Assembly: GCA_021791615.1 (NCBI GenBank) | Contig: JAJYWG010000007.1 | Location: 1-5,500 of the forward strand | Reading direction: 5' to 3' | DNA length: 5,500 nt | From: Actinomycetes bacterium | GTDB taxonomy: Bacteria > Actinomycetota > Acidimicrobiia > Acidimicrobiales > RAAP-2 | Shown: positions 4,719 to 5,500 of the stretch, piece after piece | How positions within the stretch are numbered: the first letter of the stretch is position 1 | Layout of the letters: each line of letters opens with the position of its first letter | Notes under the pieces: model-generated | Databases searched by the model: none | What the model saw: only the letters and a program-made list of their open reading frames with translations | Told to the model about the DNA's origin: nothing | Made by a program: the position numbers and the translations under genes

Positions 4719-5500
4719 ATGCAACGTCCCGGCCGGATGGGAGCGGCTACGGCACGGCTCCAGAGCATCCGCAGCGCCCTGAGCGGCAAAGAATGGGGCC
4801 GGCTCGCCGCCATGTTCGCGGTCGTCCTGGCCGTCAACGCCTCGGGGTGGCTGATCTACCTCCTCGTCGTCATGCCACACCACTTCGACTACAAGGGCGT
4901 CGGCGCCAGCCGGGGGCTCGGCGTCGGGCTGGGAGTGGCGGTCACCGCCTGGTTCTTGGGGTTCCGCCACGCCTTCGACGCCGACCACATCTCGGCCATC
5001 GACAACACCACCCGCAAGCTCATGGCCGACGGCCAACGCCCGCTCGGGTCGGGGTTCTTCTTCTCCCTCGGCCACTCGACCGTCATCGTCGCCGTCGGCG
5101 TCGGCATCACCATCGCAGCCAAAGCCGTCTTCGGGGCGGTCGTCAACCCCCACTCCACCTACGAGACCGCCGGCGGAGCGGCCGGCACCATCATCTCCGC
5201 CTCGTTCCTCTACCTGATCGCCGCCCTCAACCTGATCGTCCTGGCCGGCATCTTCAAAGTGTTCCGGGACATGCGCCGCGGCGCCTACGACGAGGCCCAG
5301 CTCGAAGCCCAACTTCAGGCCCGCGGGCTCATGTACCGATTCTTCGGGCGGTTCATGCGATCGATCAACCACACCTGGCAGCTGTACTTCGTCGGCCTCG
5401 TCTTCGGGATCGGCTTCGACACCGCCACCGAGGTCGTCCTCCTCGCCGCCACCGCGTATGCCGCCATCCAAGGGCTTCCCTACTACGCCGTGCTCGCCCT
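4719..5500 (+). CDS. HoxN/NixA-family nickel/cobalt permease (NiCoT), 3' end outside window
   Basis: The first 260 residues of a high-affinity Ni/Co uptake permease are visible; the family usually has eight membrane helices and about 330-380 residues. The NiCoT signature RHAFDADHISAIDN in helix 2 contains the HX4DH motif (His84, Asp89, His90) required for metal transport in this family. The second signature FFFSLGHSTVIV (residues 113-124, His119) and the later GFDTATEV (232-239) are also present. A charged cytoplasmic loop lies around residues 178-205. The ATG at 4719 follows AGGAGGA by eight bases. An in-frame GTG at 4650 with its own GGAGGAAGG would add 23 residues and cannot be excluded. 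Expression is likely repressed by B12 through the leader and by metal through the divergent ArsR. The riboswitch favours cobalt over nickel as the physiological substrate; the protein alone does not decide. Confidence 0.92.
   Translation, partial: MQRPGRMGAATARLQSIRSALSGKEWGRLAAMFAVVLAVNASGWLIYLLVVMPHHFDYKGVGASRGLGVGLGVAVTAWFLGFRHAFDADHISAIDNTTRKLMADGQRPLGSGFFFSLGHSTVIVAVGVGITIAAKAVFGAVVNPHSTYETAGGAAGTIISASFLYLIAALNLIVLAGIFKVFRDMRRGAYDEAQLEAQLQARGLMYRFFGRFMRSINHTWQLYFVGLVFGIGFDTATEVVLLAATAYAAIQGLPYYAVLA

Noticed and set aside
4617..5471. Open frame on the - strand (284 codons) opposite the NiCoT gene
   Set aside because: Asp/Glu/Gly-rich shadow of the permease, whose signatures are unmistakable on the + strand.

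Overview
The window is very GC-rich, with strong G/C bias at third codon positions, GTG/TTG starts, GTGA gene overlaps and TAnnnT -10 boxes set six bases before ATG (leaderless layout). All of this points to an actinobacterium. No rRNA, tRNA, CRISPR array or insertion sequence was seen. The genus cannot be named from the sequence.

Left part (1-1341, + strand): the 3' end of a replication-relaxation family gene overlaps by GTGA a membrane-anchored, two-domain cell-wall hydrolase (lytic transglycosylase-like plus NlpC/P60). This pair is typical of the conjugation/replication modules of actinobacterial integrative elements and plasmids, so the metal genes to the right are probably cargo on a mobile element or next to one (inference).

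Middle part (1390-3917): two heavy-metal modules face each other. On the + strand, a CmtR-like ArsR repressor (Cd/Pb-type cysteines) overlaps by one base a cation diffusion facilitator (CDF) exporter. On the - strand, a second cysteine-rich ArsR repressor overlaps by GTGA a short CDF-related membrane protein with Cys-Cys pairs at both ends. Each repressor has a 24-bp perfect-arm palindrome over its promoter or start codon, and the two palindromes share a 9-base core.

Right part (4014-5500): a third ArsR-family repressor (- strand) is divergent from a HoxN/NixA-type nickel/cobalt permease (NiCoT, + strand, cut by the window end). Between them lie a 6-4-6 palindrome, a good TTGACT/TACCGT promoter, a cobalamin riboswitch, and a hairpin that buries the permease ribosome binding site. 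The permease is therefore probably a cobalt importer with two controls: metal sensing at transcription initiation and B12 sensing at translation.

Overall, three ArsR-transporter modules, two for efflux or detoxification and one for uptake, are packed into about 4 kb. The families are known. The most notable points are the layered control of the permease, the related operators of the first two modules, and the thiol-rich short CDF-like protein with a changed membrane motif.
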